Assembly: GCA_024276605.1 (NCBI GenBank)
Contig: JAJRWX010000044.1
Coordinates: forward strand, 109,358-173,357
Length of the DNA: 64,000 nucleotides
From: Planctomycetota bacterium
Lineage (GTDB): Bacteria > Planctomycetota > Phycisphaerae > UBA1845
Direction: 5' to 3'
Positions 28,893-37,754 of this stretch are shown here, in pieces. The position numbers and the translations under genes were made by a program. Each line of letters begins with the position of its first letter. Positions within the stretch are counted from its first letter, which is position 1. The notes under the pieces are model-generated. The model searched no databases. It saw only the letters and a list, made by a program, of their open reading frames with translations, and was not told the DNA's origin.

Positions 28893-29710
28893 GAAGACTC
28901 AGCCGGCCAAATACCCGCTAACGCATGCTTAACCACATCGTTATCAAAATAATTGATGCCCATACCACCATCGAGCACTAATCCTTGGGCATTGATACCG
29001 CTGGACCTGGCACTTAATAAAAAAACCGCAGCCGCAGCTACCTCTTGTGTGGTAAGGGCACGCTTACGCAATGTAAGATTTTCCGCATACATGTAATGAT
29101 CGATATAGTTCGGTATCCCTGCAGAAGCACTCGTCTTGAGCAATCCCGCACATACCGCATTAAACCGCACTTCGGAAAATTTGCTAAAAGACTTAGCCAA
29201 AAACGCAATGGACGAATCCAAAGCCGCTTTCGCCGGGGCCATGTAACCGTAACTTTCGACCGCCATCCGTGTCGTCGAAATCGATATGGCCACCACACTC
29301 GCATGTGCGTCCAACATATCCTTAAACGCATTGGAAATGGCGATAAGCGAATGGCAGCTCACACCGACACATTGCAGGAAGTCCTCTCTGCTCACCTCAT
29401 GAAAATGACCGGAAAAGTTTTCATAGTTAGCGAACGCGAGCGAATGAACAAGGCCGTGAATCTTGTCATGCTTTTTCGCCACGGTTGCAGCTAGTGAAGT
29501 AATCTGCGATTGATGCTCAACGTCACAAACGTATATCTCACGATCAGGCAATAACTTCGCAAGACTATCGCGGCGTGCTTCGGAACGAACGCTATACACA
29601 ACCTGCGCACCTTCCTCTTCCAGCAATGTAGAAATATGAAAGGCGACGCTTTTGCGATTGGCCACACCTAGTACAAGGAAAACCTTTCCATGTAGATCAA
29701 GAAAGCTCAC
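28889..29710 (-). CDS. FabI-type enoyl-ACP reductase
   Basis: Short-chain dehydrogenase of the FabI branch, 273 residues. The N-terminal nucleotide site reads [13 protein letters not shown], as in FabI. The catalytic pair spaced Y-x6-K lies in [14 protein letters not shown] (Tyr154, Lys161), and the C-terminus has [26 protein letters not shown] prefer the GTG at 29710, which forms a GTGA overlap with the upstream stop and has AAGGAGG ten bases away; an ATG at 29743 would add 11 residues inside the dehydratase gene. It would reduce the trans-2 double bond during chain elongation. Its presence indicates that at least some carbons of the product are saturated. Confidence 0.88.
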   Translation of the reverse strand: MSFLDLHGKVFLVLGVANRKSVAFHISTLLEEEGAQVVYSVRSEARRDSLAKLLPDREIYVCDVEHQSQITSLAATVAKKHDKIHGLVHSLAFANYENFSGHFHEVSREDFLQCVGVSCHSLIAISNAFKDMLDAHASVVAISISTTRMAVESYGYMAPAKAALDSSIAFLAKSFSKFSEVRFNAVCAGLLKTSASAGIPNYIDHYMYAENLTLRKRALTTQEVAAAAVFLLSARSSGINAQGLVLDGGMGINYFDNDVVKHALAGIWPAESS

Positions 29711-30153
29711 GACGACGGGGCCTCCTTCGGCGTTAACATGCATGCAAACGACACACGCACGATGTGCCGATCCTGCACACTTACCCGACCTGTCATGTAA
29801 TAAGCGTTGTCCAATTCATCATCCAACGTCGCCTCAATGGTAAGCAGGTCACCGGGACGAACCATCCGCTTAAAACGTGCATCACGGATGCGCGTGACCA
29901 CGGGAATACCCTCGACAGCGCCTTGTCCGCTCAATCGATGCGTCATCAATAGGGCACCCGCCTGAAAACAACATTCGCACAGTAGCACCCCCGGCATCAC
30001 CGGTTCACCGGGATAATGACCACGGAAAAAGTCCGCTTCGGGATCGGCTAACTTGCGCGTGACAATACGCGTGTCGGCAATCTCGATGATATCATCCACG
30101 AACAGGAATGGTTCGCGGTGAGGAATAGACGCCGGAGTAAGTGCCGTGTTCAT
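29707..30153 (-). CDS. FabZ-type 3-hydroxyacyl-ACP dehydratase
   Basis: Hot-dog-fold dehydratase, 148 residues. The active-site pair is in [17 protein letters not shown]: His46 and Glu60. An N-terminal [13 protein letters not shown] matches FabZ (usually PHRYPFLLVDRV). It removes water from 3-hydroxyacyl-ACP. ATG overlaps the stop of the upstream oxidoreductase (ATGA), and the end overlaps the FabI start, so translation is tightly coupled. In anammox ladderane clusters a FabZ homologue with extra isomerase activity is proposed; no residue here decides between the two. Confidence 0.9.
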   Translation of the reverse strand: MNTALTPASIPHREPFLFVDDIIEIADTRIVTRKLADPEADFFRGHYPGEPVMPGVLLCECCFQAGALLMTHRLSGQGAVEGIPVVTRIRDARFKRMVRPGDLLTIEATLDDELDNAYYMTGRVSVQDRHIVRVSFACMLTPKEAPSS

Positions 30154-31589
30154 GACGCCATCCGTCCTTGAGAGTTAGCGCTTTGACAACACAGACTATC
30201 GACTTCGTTGGCTACAATCACCCCGTAATTAATCGCACCCAGCCAACCCGACATAATGATGCCAACCGAACCGGCATGAAACAGCCCATGAATCTGCTTG
30301 GGCAGGTCCATACTCACCTGCAACCCTTCAAACTTCGTCCCGAACGTTGCGCCCAACGCTTGATGTGTGTAATGATAAAACGTTCGAGGCGTCGCCGCTT
30401 CCACATGATCTATTTTTTCACGCACATCAGGAATATATTTTTCCAGCGCAGCAATGGTTGTTTCGATCAAACGCTGCTTTTCTTTTTGGTAATCCTGCTC
30501 TGATAAATGCGCCCAATCGTCCCAATTCGCATTAGTAGAAGAAACCACGGCATATCGATCGGACCCCGGCCTGGTATCCGGATAGTACATGGAAAAAGTT
30601 CGACTGGTCACGTCCTTGGCACATAGTCGAACCGAATCGAATTGGGGATCAACCGAGGTAAACAGCAAATCACCAATATAATCAAGCTTCTCGCCTTCCC
30701 TAATCCCCATAAATACCTGACAACTACTGTTATTCAGGCGTACGGCTTTGGCTTGCTTCGTAAACTGGGGAGTAAACTGATCGTACCCCACTAACTTGCT
30801 GATCGTCGTTTTCAAATTCGCATTCGACAGCACCGCGCCACAGCCGATGAATTGATCATTAGCTACCACGCCGCGCACTTTTCCATCTTCGACCACAATG
30901 CGTTCCACAAGCACCTGCTTGCGAATGTCCACGCCGTTGGCTTTAAGCTCTCGACGCATCATATAAATAAGCTTGTCGGTCCCACCGCGAAAGATGTATA
31001 CACCTTTACTCATGAAGTTGGAAAAAACGATACCGTATGAAATCGCGGGATCATCCAGTGTCGAACCATTGGCATAGGCAATAGGCTCCATCAGCATGCG
31101 CACGACGTCCGATCGACCGGGAAAGAACTTCTCAAACAACTCACGGGTGGTCATGGTTTGATCGTCGTAGAAATCCATCCCGCGCGCGGTGTTAAAAAAT
31201 GCTTCCACCGTGTCTGGGGCGACCCCAAACTCCTCGACGAGAATCCTGGTAAAGTCTTGTCGATCAAACGTGGTTTGCAATTGGAATTGCGGATTATCGA
31301 AACGAATGCCCTTGAGTTGTACGATGGAATCGGAAATTTCCTTCGTCCAATACTTCCGGCAACTTTTGATCATCCCGATGGGAAAACCGTGCAATGAGAT
31401 GTCAAAAATATGCCCGCCCGGTCGACGAAACCACGTAGCCATACCGCCGAAGTTATAGTGCTGCTCCAGCAGCAGCACCGACCATCCACACTTAGCCAGA
31501 CAATTCGCCGCCGTCAGACCGGCTAAACCCGATCCGATGATAACAACGTCGTAGTGGGATTTTATATCACGCAGTCTATCAGCGACCAT
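30150..31589 (-). CDS. CrtI-like FAD-dependent desaturase/isomerase (second copy)
   Basis: 479 residues. The FAD motif is [18 protein letters not shown] (~15-32), followed by [18 protein letters not shown], the phytoene desaturase/retinol saturase signature (E...GG). The C-terminal motif is [21 protein letters not shown]. CrtI-type enzymes desaturate, isomerise or saturate polyenes. Placed between an ACP, a dehydratase and an enoyl reductase, the likely substrate is an acyl chain on ACP or a derived lipid, not a carotenoid. Seven bases separate it from the first CrtI-like gene, to which it is clearly paralogous but diverged. No phytoene synthase gene is present. Confidence 0.85.
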   Translation of the reverse strand: MVADRLRDIKSHYDVVIIGSGLAGLTAANCLAKCGWSVLLLEQHYNFGGMATWFRRPGGHIFDISLHGFPIGMIKSCRKYWTKEISDSIVQLKGIRFDNPQFQLQTTFDRQDFTRILVEEFGVAPDTVEAFFNTARGMDFYDDQTMTTRELFEKFFPGRSDVVRMLMEPIAYANGSTLDDPAISYGIVFSNFMSKGVYIFRGGTDKLIYMMRRELKANGVDIRKQVLVERIVVEDGKVRGVVANDQFIGCGAVLSNANLKTTISKLVGYDQFTPQFTKQAKAVRLNNSSCQVFMGIREGEKLDYIGDLLFTSVDPQFDSVRLCAKDVTSRTFSMYYPDTRPGSDRYAVVSSTNANWDDWAHLSEQDYQKEKQRLIETTIAALEKYIPDVREKIDHVEAATPRTFYHYTHQALGATFGTKFEGLQVSMDLPKQIHGLFHAGSVGIIMSGWLGAINYGVIVANEVDSLCCQSANSQGRMAS

Positions 31590-31596
31590 AAACCAG

Positions 31597-32979
31597 TTAT
31601 TCCTCGGCTAATACATGCATATTGGCTATCGTAATACCACTTAATAGTGCACCGATGATACCCAAATACCCCTGATCTGTCCCGCATAGGAACAGGTTTT
31701 TCAAATGGGTTCTACCATCGCGTCGTTTTCGCGGCGAACCGTAGACCGCCCCGTTGATACGGCTGGTGTACCGGTGGATTGTCCGTGGCGTAAACATATC
31801 GCTAGTGATGAAATGATCGTCTATGGTGGGCACGTATCGCCGGGCCTGCGCCTTAAACGCTGTAAGGTAGTCATCCTTGTACTGCCGATATGTCCCTTCG
31901 TCAGCTTCCATCCAGGCATCACTATTCGCCAACCAAGTCATACGTAAAAAACCCTCCGGCATATCATCGTGCCCCTCGTAGTTACTGGGACAGCACACCA
32001 CGCCACTTCGCATATCAACTGGACACTCGGGCATGGCATAAGTAAACGTTTCGCTATCATTAAAAAATACAATCGCCGCCTCATGGCCTAGACGTTGAGG
32101 CAGCGCGTCTAGCACGGCGATCGTCTCCACAAAGGACACCCGCCCAACGTCTTGCGTTGGAATTGGTGGCGCATCCGCACAAAAACGCATCGTCTCCACA
32201 TACCCCGCCGAAGATAACACCGTCGAAGCAATGAGCGATTCACCGCCGTCAATGATAACCGATTTCACCCGATCATCAGCTACATCCAATCGCGCAACGG
32301 ATGATTGCATGCGAAGTTCACCGCCACACGATCGGTATTTTCTGACCAGCGCCTTGATAATCTTACGAACACCATCCCGAGGCCGGGCAAACCCTTCGCA
32401 AAACAAGCTCTTAAAAATGATCACGAACTGTAATAAGTCCATGTCGTGTTCCTCGGCGCTGCCGTAATACATAATCGGGCATAGCAACATCTCAACTAGC
32501 ATCGGCTCGTGCAGGAAACCTTTCAACGTCTCACGCGTCGATCGATAGGGCGGGAGCAATACGGTATCGTCGTAGTCACGAATAAATGTACACAGACGGC
32601 GAAAATGATCCGCTTCACCAGGAAACTTCTCAGCAACATCAGCGATCAAATCGTTGAGGTCATTCGTAAATCGCAAGCTCACGCCGGGAAAACGAATTTC
32701 AGAATACCGCTGCGGTTGTAGATCGAAATCATCACGCGACAAACGTAGTTGGCGAAGCAGCTTGGGCAAGGGCGTATCACGCACGCCAGGCCCGACAAAA
32801 TTAGTCACGGCATGTAAACCGACGTCATAATCCCGGCCATCAAGCCGGTAATAGGAATTGAGTCCGCCGAAGGCGTAATGCTTTTCCAGAATACAAACAC
32901 GCTGACCAAAATACGCCAGCCGAATACCAGCCGCTAAACCCGACATGCCGGCGCCGATAATGATGACATCGTAATCCAT
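31597..32979 (-). CDS. CrtI-like FAD-dependent desaturase/isomerase (first copy)
   Basis: 460 residues. FAD-binding motif [18 protein letters not shown] (~4-21), then [19 protein letters not shown] (~31-49) as in carotenoid isomerase/retinol saturase relatives. The C-terminal FAD-contact motif is [22 protein letters not shown] start at the ATG at 32979 because the five extra upstream residues are not conserved. It opens the overlapping seven-gene block 32979-27529, after a 274-bp gap behind the ACP gene that holds no recognisable gene. Two different CrtI-like enzymes suggest two different oxidation or isomerisation steps. Confidence 0.85.
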   Translation of the reverse strand: MDYDVIIIGAGMSGLAAGIRLAYFGQRVCILEKHYAFGGLNSYYRLDGRDYDVGLHAVTNFVGPGVRDTPLPKLLRQLRLSRDDFDLQPQRYSEIRFPGVSLRFTNDLNDLIADVAEKFPGEADHFRRLCTFIRDYDDTVLLPPYRSTRETLKGFLHEPMLVEMLLCPIMYYGSAEEHDMDLLQFVIIFKSLFCEGFARPRDGVRKIIKALVRKYRSCGGELRMQSSVARLDVADDRVKSVIIDGGESLIASTVLSSAGYVETMRFCADAPPIPTQDVGRVSFVETIAVLDALPQRLGHEAAIVFFNDSETFTYAMPECPVDMRSGVVCCPSNYEGHDDMPEGFLRMTWLANSDAWMEADEGTYRQYKDDYLTAFKAQARRYVPTIDDHFITSDMFTPRTIHRYTSRINGAVYGSPRKRRDGRTHLKNLFLCGTDQGYLGIIGALLSGITIANMHVLAEE

Positions 32980-33253
32980 GTCAAACAACAGCAAGCCAGT
33001 AATCGAACATGAAATGCACCTCTAGTGATTTCACTATTAGTATTGTGAGCCGCGAGCAGACGCTCGAATGCCAATACGCCCACTAACGCACCATAGGCTA
33101 CCGCACGACAACAGAAAGCACGCTATAGTGTTCGAGATAAAAGTGGCCGGCCCAACGAGCTGCGCCGAAGTCCATGACCACAAGAAATACACATCACACG
33201 CCGACCCGCGCTGCTTCCACCACATTCATCTTCAACGGTGACTACACATGCAA

Positions 33254-33514
33254 CTAAGCAGCCGTGACCGCAGCAAGCTTGGGTCCAAGATACGCCGCAC
33301 AACTATCTAGCGTCGCAAGCTCAGGATATTCCTCTTTGGGTATCTCGATTTTGTAACGCTTGCGCAGCTCCATAACAATATCGAGAAAATCCATCGAATC
33401 GAGGTCTAGCTGATCCCGCAAGCGCACATCCGATTTGACATTGGAGACTTCCGCATCCGGTGCCACGACCGCAATGATATCCAGAATGATGTCTTTAATT
33501 CGCTGGTCGCCCAT
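33254..33514 (-). CDS. Dedicated acyl carrier protein
   Basis: 86-residue ACP. The phosphopantetheine attachment serine is Ser40 in DQLDLDSMDFLDIVMEL, with the usual acidic helix II. Unlike housekeeping AcpP (DSL), the motif is DSM, and the C-terminal tail is longer and alanine-rich. AAGGAAA precedes the ATG. It follows the ketosynthase gene by 56 bp and would carry the growing chain for the cluster's KS, dehydratase, reductase and, by inference, oxidoreductases. The PPTase at 28293 is its probable activator. Confidence 0.93.
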   Translation of the reverse strand: MGDQRIKDIILDIIAVVAPDAEVSNVKSDVRLRDQLDLDSMDFLDIVMELRKRYKIEIPKEEYPELATLDSCAAYLGPKLAAVTAA

Positions 33515-33570
33515 GGTTTCCTTAATACCTTTGTGTCTCGTGTTCGTCGACCTGTGATTCCCCCGGTCGC

Positions 33571-34809
33571 CTAATCCTTATACCGCTTGACAAGCACCGC
33601 GGAGTTAATGCCCAGCATACCAAACGAATTGTTCAGTATATATTCGACATCTCCCACGTCTCTTGCCTCATTAATCACTAGATTGCGTACCCGACACTTC
33701 GGCTCCACTTCCGAAATATTGATCGTCGCATGCACCATGCCATCGTCGAACGATCCAAGATTGCCAGCAAGTTCCAACGCGCCTGCCGCGCCCATGGCAT
33801 GCCCGATGAAACTCTTCGTATTATTCACATACACATCGGGACATTCGCTAAACACATGCCCCAGCGCCACAGCCTCCTGCTGATCGCCCATATCAGTCGC
33901 CGTGGCATGTGTACTAACTATATCAACATCACCAGGCTTAATACCGGCCTTACCGATAGCCTGTATCATACATTCTCCGAGTCTTTCGGGAAGCGGCATG
34001 ACCGGGTCACGGGCATCCGAATTCATCGCATACCCCACCACCTCAGCCACAATCGACGCGCCCCGCTTCTTAGCGTCACCAAGCCTCTCTAGAATATAGA
34101 GGCAACCGCCCTCGGAAACCACAATTCCATTCCGCTTAACGTCAAATGGCCGACAACCTTTGGTCGGATCCTAATCCCAGGCCAAGGCATTTTGCGCCGC
34201 GAAACTAGCAAAAATACCGAACGAGTGGATCGATTCCGACACGCCGCCGCATACCGCCACGTCAACCTCGCCCAATCGCAGCATCTGCAGCCCTTGAATC
34301 AGGCCTGCATTACCAGCCGCACAGGCAGCACCAATCGTGTAATGCGGGCCGTAAAGCCCCATATTCAGCGTCACTTCCCCCGCCGGATTGTTCGCTACCG
34401 TCCGTGGGTTGTGGTGATGCGTCCAGTATTTGGTGTCATAGTCATACTGGCGAATCGCGTCGATTTCATTTTCAGTTTCAACCGTACCGTGCTCGGTAAT
34501 CCCTATATAAGTGCCCACCCGCCGTGTATCGATCGACTTGAGATCGATCGCGGCTGCATTGAAAGCTTCGTGCGCACAATAGATCGAAATCGACCCCGCT
34601 CTGGTACCTCGCCGTCGCTCTTTCCGCGATTGGTACTTCTGCTCATCAAACCCACAAACACCGGCAAGTACCGTGCCTATAAATCGGGTTTCGATAGTTG
34701 TTACACCCGACACACCGGCCAATAGATTCGCTCGGAATACCTCCAGGCAATCGCCATTGGGGGCTGTCAGGCCTACTCCTGTGATAACTATTCGCTCTAA
34801 GTCCGACAT
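33571..34809 (-). pseudogene. FabF-type beta-ketoacyl-ACP synthase interrupted by in-frame TAG
   Basis: A condensing enzyme of 412 codons, interrupted only by TAG at 34173-34171 (codon 213). The frame is unbroken on both sides. The N-terminal half has RIVITGVGLTAPNG and the nucleophile in GAACAAGNAG (Cys163). After the stop, DPTKGCRPFD and SEGGCLYILE continue the family alignment, followed by His301 in VSTHATATD and His337 in KSFIGHAMGAAGA. This Cys-His-His spacing closely matches E. coli FabF. Truncation at 212 would remove both histidines and kill the enzyme. I start at ATG 34809; the frame can be opened to 34842. It may be a pseudogene, a sequence error or a readthrough case. No other KS is in the cluster. 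Confidence 0.85.
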
Positions 34810-35010
34810 CCGCTCCGCACCCTGGGCCATCACGTTACTCAATTCGGTCCGCCCAGACGGCGGATTAGCAAGCCGTGCATCCTAGCAAATTCTCACGAAA
34901 ATGAAACTTTTCCACAACCTATAAGCTCACGCCTCCCCTCACGCGGTGTTATAGCCTCTTTCCATCGACAAATCTGATTCTTTGCAGTCTTGTTCATCGC
35001 ACCCGCTGAG

Positions 35011-36006
35011 CTAGGCTTTCCTGCGCTGTAACCATTCAACCAGTCGCTCTGTCCCCTCGTCGGTGGTAATGGCTGGTATGTATCCAAAGTCCTTATTTGC
35101 CGCCCGCATGTTAAAATAGTGAGATTGAGACAATTGCAGAGACACGAATCGGGTCATAGGTGGCTCAATCGTCAATCTCAGCGTCGAATAGGCAGCCTCC
35201 ATAGCAGCGCCGACGCCGTAGGCCAACCACCACGGAATACGCCTGCGCGGTAGGTCAATGTTGAGTTTCTCTAGCAAATCGCCCAACCAGGACCACAAGC
35301 TTACAGGCTGTCCCTGACTAATAAAATAGGCCCGTCCCGCGCACGGACTTGTCGGAGAGAGCACCTCCGCCGCCTGAATGTGTGCTCGTGCAGCGTTGTC
35401 GATATATGTAATATCTACCAAATTCTTTCCGTTACCCACCTGCACAAGCCGACCGGCTTTGGCCCGCTCGACCACACGTGGAATCAAATGGGGATCGCCC
35501 GGCCCCCAGATGAGGTGCGGACGAATAGCTATCGTAGATAGATGCTGAGCATTAGCCTCCAACACCATACGCTCCGCAATCGCTTTTGTACGCGGATAAT
35601 GGGCGAGGTATCGTTTTGGATAAGGCGTTGACTCGTCTACCCCGCATAGCGGCTGGCGACCAAACACCACACTCGGCGAACTGGTATAGACGAGCTTAGG
35701 CACGGATGCCTTCTTGCAGGCGTCGATCACATGAACCGTACCCTCGACGTTAATTTCCCAAAAGTCATTTCGCTTTCCCCATATGCTCGGTAACGCCGCA
35801 GCATGAAAAACAACATCCATCCCTGCGCACGCCTGACGTATGGCTTCGCTATCACGAATGTCAGCCTGCACAACGCGTACACCCATCTTTTCGAGCTGGG
35901 GATATCGGTTTCTTCCAAGTGCCACCACTTCGTCGCCTTGCTCATGAAGCATGTTGACGATATGGCTACCAAGAAACCCGCCGCCACCGGTGACCAGCGC
36001 TTTCAT
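35011..36006 (-). CDS. oleD: OleD-like NAD(P)-dependent 2-alkyl-3-ketoacyl reductase
   Basis: Extended SDR of 331 residues. The NAD(P) motif is VTGGGGFLGSHIV, the catalytic serine region TSSPSVVFG, and the Y-x3-K pair is in AHYPRTKAIAE. The segment GVDESTPYP and the late PPMTRF are typical of OleD and of 3-beta-HSD-like reductases. It would reduce the 3-keto group of a 2-alkyl-3-ketoacid in olefin formation. ATG 36006 overlaps the OleC stop (ATGA) and has GGAGG upstream; the longer frame at 36027 is less likely. The adjacent OleC homologue strongly supports the assignment, although it could also serve as the missing ketoreductase of the cluster. Confidence 0.83.
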   Translation of the reverse strand: MKALVTGGGGFLGSHIVNMLHEQGDEVVALGRNRYPQLEKMGVRVVQADIRDSEAIRQACAGMDVVFHAAALPSIWGKRNDFWEINVEGTVHVIDACKKASVPKLVYTSSPSVVFGRQPLCGVDESTPYPKRYLAHYPRTKAIAERMVLEANAQHLSTIAIRPHLIWGPGDPHLIPRVVERAKAGRLVQVGNGKNLVDITYIDNAARAHIQAAEVLSPTSPCAGRAYFISQGQPVSLWSWLGDLLEKLNIDLPRRRIPWWLAYGVGAAMEAAYSTLRLTIEPPMTRFVSLQLSQSHYFNMRAANKDFGYIPAITTDEGTERLVEWLQRRKA

Positions 36007-37703
36007 GACAAGCGGGCCTCCGCCCAAGAAGTCAGCACTTCACGATTGATCTTGACATTGTGTCTCGTATCGACAGGTAATTTGCGATGAAACATGAAAC
36101 GTGTGATGTCGCGCGTCACATCAACATCGGCGGCTAATGCACGAAGCGCTACGCAAAAAGAATCCACACGCTGACCGGTAGGAAATCGCTCCGGGATAGG
36201 TTCCACGATAAGAACAGGCTCTTGCTGACCCGGCTCCCCTACGCCAACCAGCGCACTTTTTTCCACATCCGGATGCTGATTGAATATCGCTTCACATTGG
36301 TCGGCATATAACGATCCTTTATTCGTCTCAATCCGCTGCGACTTTCGGCCACAAAACCACAACCGTCCCGATTCGTCAAGATAACCAATATCCCCCATAC
36401 GATGCCATAGCGTATCGCCATCAGCCATTTTTGCATGAGTCGTAGCCGCCGGCTGTGCGTAGTAACATTTTGTCACCATCGGACCACGTACGACAATTTC
36501 ACCGCGCGTTCCCTGCGGCACCAACAGATCATCCGTCCAGTTCGCAATCGCCTTATCCGTAATACGAATGATACGAACCTCAGCATCGGGCAGCGGCTTA
36601 CCCACACACGTACCTGCCCCGCGTATGGTTTGCGGACCACTATCTTCAACCACAGCTAATCCTGAAATGGACGCAACTGGCAGCGATTCCGTGGCCCCAT
36701 ACGGCGTATGCACATCCGCACCATCCGTCAGTGCGCAACGCATAGTGCGTATAACCTCTGGAGAGACCGGCGCACCGGCTATGAGTATGCGGCGCAATGA
36801 TGGCAGCGTGATTTCATGTTGCAGACAATAATGTCCCACCCGTCGCCAGATAGCCGGTGAGCCGAACGTATTGGTAACGCGATGATCGCGGATAGCTTCC
36901 ACGATTCGAGCCGGGTCTACCTGTGCCGGACGCGACGGGTCCATATCGGGGATGACACACGTCATACCCATCGCAGTGCTAAACAAGGCGAACAACGGAA
37001 ACGCCGGCAAATCCACTTCGCCCCGTTCGATGCCATATTGCTGTTGAATCATGCGTACCTGCGCATCAAACATGCCATGTTCGTAGACAACACCCTTCGC
37101 CGGCCCCGTACTCCCTGATGTAAAGAGAATAGCTGCGGTCTCCGTGGCACACGTGGGAACTGGAGAAAACCTCGGCGTAGCCTTACCCGCTAACTGACTT
37201 AGACTATCTCCTCCCCACATCCAGCGCCGACCAACCGTCACCACATGCTTAACACCGGGAAATGCACGGCGCTTAACAATGCGAATCACATGAGCGAGTG
37301 GGATACCGATGAAGCCGTGTAAATCGACCTGTTTGACGCAATCCAATAACCGCTTGACGCCCATGCCGGGATCGATCATCACGGGAACCACACCCATCTT
37401 GAACAGGGCGAAGGCTAGTCCGACAAACTCCACGCCCGGTCTAACCATCATGAGCACACGAGCGCCGCGTTGAAAACCCGCGGTATGAAGTCCGTTGGCG
37501 TAGCGATTGGATAGTGCTTCCAGCTCGGCAAAGGATAATGTTTTGTAGATGGCCTTACCCTGAGCATTGCGCGATTGCGTCACGATCACAGCCGGGTGGT
37601 CAGGAACTTCACGGGCCATTCTCGGTAGATGGTTGGCCACGTTGCATGTTTTCGGTATGTTGACCTTATGGTGAGAGGAAAGCTTGCCTGTTGTTGCTAT
37701 CAC
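36003..37703 (-). CDS. oleC: OleC-like AMP-dependent beta-lactone synthetase
   Basis: ANL-superfamily enzyme of 566 residues. AMP-binding motifs are ILFTSGSTGPAKGVVYEHG (~200) and TPYGATESLPVASI, and the C-terminal domain carries GRKSQRIETNKG. OleC-specific runs are VMIDPGMGVKRLLDCV and FPLFALFSTAMGMTCVIPDM. OleC turns 2-alkyl-3-hydroxyacids into beta-lactones on the way to long-chain olefins. The start is a GTG at 37703 with GAGG close by; no better start is visible. It is the first gene of the minus-strand cluster, 51 bp from the divergent dacB gene. OleA (thiolase) and OleB (lactone decarboxylase) are not in the window. Confidence 0.88.
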   Translation of the reverse strand: MIATTGKLSSHHKVNIPKTCNVANHLPRMAREVPDHPAVIVTQSRNAQGKAIYKTLSFAELEALSNRYANGLHTAGFQRGARVLMMVRPGVEFVGLAFALFKMGVVPVMIDPGMGVKRLLDCVKQVDLHGFIGIPLAHVIRIVKRRAFPGVKHVVTVGRRWMWGGDSLSQLAGKATPRFSPVPTCATETAAILFTSGSTGPAKGVVYEHGMFDAQVRMIQQQYGIERGEVDLPAFPLFALFSTAMGMTCVIPDMDPSRPAQVDPARIVEAIRDHRVTNTFGSPAIWRRVGHYCLQHEITLPSLRRILIAGAPVSPEVIRTMRCALTDGADVHTPYGATESLPVASISGLAVVEDSGPQTIRGAGTCVGKPLPDAEVRIIRITDKAIANWTDDLLVPQGTRGEIVVRGPMVTKCYYAQPAATTHAKMADGDTLWHRMGDIGYLDESGRLWFCGRKSQRIETNKGSLYADQCEAIFNQHPDVEKSALVGVGEPGQQEPVLIVEPIPERFPTGQRVDSFCVALRALAADVDVTRDITRFMFHRKLPVDTRHNVKINREVLTSWAEARLS

Positions 37704-37754
37704 GATCCTCGAAACCCTTGATATTGTGCTGTAATATAAAACGATGCTTAGCCG

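Noticed and set aside
30150..32979. Carotenoid pathway
   Set aside because: No phytoene synthase, cyclase or other crt gene is present. The CrtI-like pair sits among ACP-dependent enzymes.
33037..33225. 62-residue frame between the ACP and the first CrtI-like gene
   Set aside because: Odd Trp/Cys-rich composition, no ribosome-binding site, no similarity noticed. The gap may instead hold a promoter.
34171..34173. Pyrrolysine or other programmed TAG recoding
   Set aside because: No evidence in the window for a dedicated tRNA or synthetase, the KS position normally holds an unremarkable residue, and TAG is used as an ordinary stop in neighbours. Kept only as a low-ranked option.
28889..34809. 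Naming the cluster outright as ladderane biosynthesis
   Set aside because: The KS, ACP, FabZ and CrtI resemblance is real, but radical-SAM and methyltransferase genes expected there are absent, and OleC/OleD are not part of those clusters.
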